Assembly: GCA_903851195.1 (NCBI GenBank)
Contig: CAINNJ010000009.1
Span: 62,001 to 126,000 of the forward strand
Source of the DNA: an uncultured Acidobacteriia bacterium
GTDB lineage: Bacteria; Acidobacteriota; Terriglobia; Bryobacterales; Bryobacteraceae
Length of the DNA stretch: 64,000 bases
Direction of reading: 5' to 3'
Below are positions 63,905-64,000 of this stretch, one piece after another. Position 1 is the stretch's first letter, and the number at the start of each line of letters is the position of its first letter. Made by a program: the position numbers and the translations under genes. A model generated the notes under the pieces. The model saw only the letters and a list, made by a program, of their open reading frames with translations. It was not told the origin of the DNA and did no database searches.

Positions 63905-64000
63905 ATGAAATCCCTGTGTGCGCTTCTTGTTCTGTTACTCGCAGCGGCCTGGACAAGGAGTGCCCAGGCCCCGAACGCCGTGGACGAAACCTTTGAGGTA
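63905..64000 (+). CDS. N-terminus of a secreted protein (partial)
   Basis: ATG at 63905 opens MKSLCALLVLLLAAAWTRS, a signal peptide, then AQAPNAVDETFEV to the window edge. The remainder is outside, so no function can be given. Confidence 0.65.
   Translation, partial: MKSLCALLVLLLAAAWTRSAQAPNAVDETFEV

Noticed and set aside
1-64000. CRISPR arrays, tRNA/rRNA genes, prophage or insertion sequences
   Set aside because: No regularly spaced repeats, transposase or integrase frames, or structural RNA genes were recognised by reading; absence cannot be proved without a covariance-model search.

Overview
The window is a GC-rich, gene-dense bacterial chromosome segment that most resembles an Acidobacteriota genome, probably of the Solibacter/Bryobacter group. 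The evidence is lineage flavour rather than a marker gene: a secreted protein ending in the Solibacter-type C-terminal domain (TIGR03437, 30009-31266), a very large Oar-like TonB-dependent outer-membrane protein (17490-20909), many Sec/Tat-exported beta-propellers and hydrolases, and a PEP-CTERM protein beside a TPR lipoprotein at the right end. No rRNA, tRNA, CRISPR array, phage or insertion sequence was recognised.

Layout. 1-4631: ABC-F ATPase (runs off the left edge), exported serine hydrolase with two DUF3471 repeats, Hsp70-like protein. 4644-9086 (minus): four genes chained by ATGA overlaps (DUF1479 dioxygenase-like, metallo-beta-lactamase fold, FMN alpha-hydroxyacid oxidase and a shorter paralog without its catalytic His). 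9199-10371: Tat-exported enolase-superfamily protein. 10466-12009: a toxin graveyard with an intact antitoxin beside a nonsense-broken RelE/ParE toxin, an orphan Imm42-type immunity gene and two tiny coupled ORFs, one like a PIN-toxin N-terminus. 12101-22238: exported NHL propeller, HupE-like membrane protein, Omp85-like barrel, phospholipase C/phosphoesterase, Oar-like protein and a Tat-signal aminotransferase. 22672-29821: APC permease with a large cytosolic tail, the TIR-pseudokinase-globin protein (25225-27105), DinB protein and M13 peptidase lipoprotein. 30009-35714: secreted TIGR03437 protein broken by a 16-bp tandem duplication, cupin, alkaline-phosphatase-fold protein, YncE-like propeller and an unknown secreted protein.

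35832-45116: tripartite RND efflux operon (fusion protein, pump, TolC) followed by a degenerate receiver protein, converging on a NarL/NarX-type two-component pair, then an exported alpha/beta hydrolase. 45204-47746: intact ParE/ParD-type toxin-antitoxin pair, second DinB protein, KDPG aldolase coupled to a small GNAT protein, and a decayed UPF0175/DUF3368 toxin-antitoxin pair. 47855-53745 (minus): compact diaminopimelate/lysine operon (M20 deacylase, asd, lysC, dapB, dapA, dapD) whose Asd is of the archaeal/fungal type. 54044-64000: NHL protein, T7-lysozyme-like amidase fusion with an adjacent membrane protein, sorbosone-dehydrogenase-like propeller, zinc-ribbon membrane protein, TPR lipoprotein, frameshifted PEP-CTERM protein and the start of another secreted protein.

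The strongest candidate for an undescribed system is 25225-27105: one 626-residue protein joining a TIR domain with its catalytic Glu, a protein-kinase fold that has lost its catalytic residues, and a C-terminal globin that keeps the proximal His and CD1 Phe. It suggests a haem-gated, NAD-consuming signalling or defence enzyme. All family calls come from reading motifs by eye; no database search was possible.
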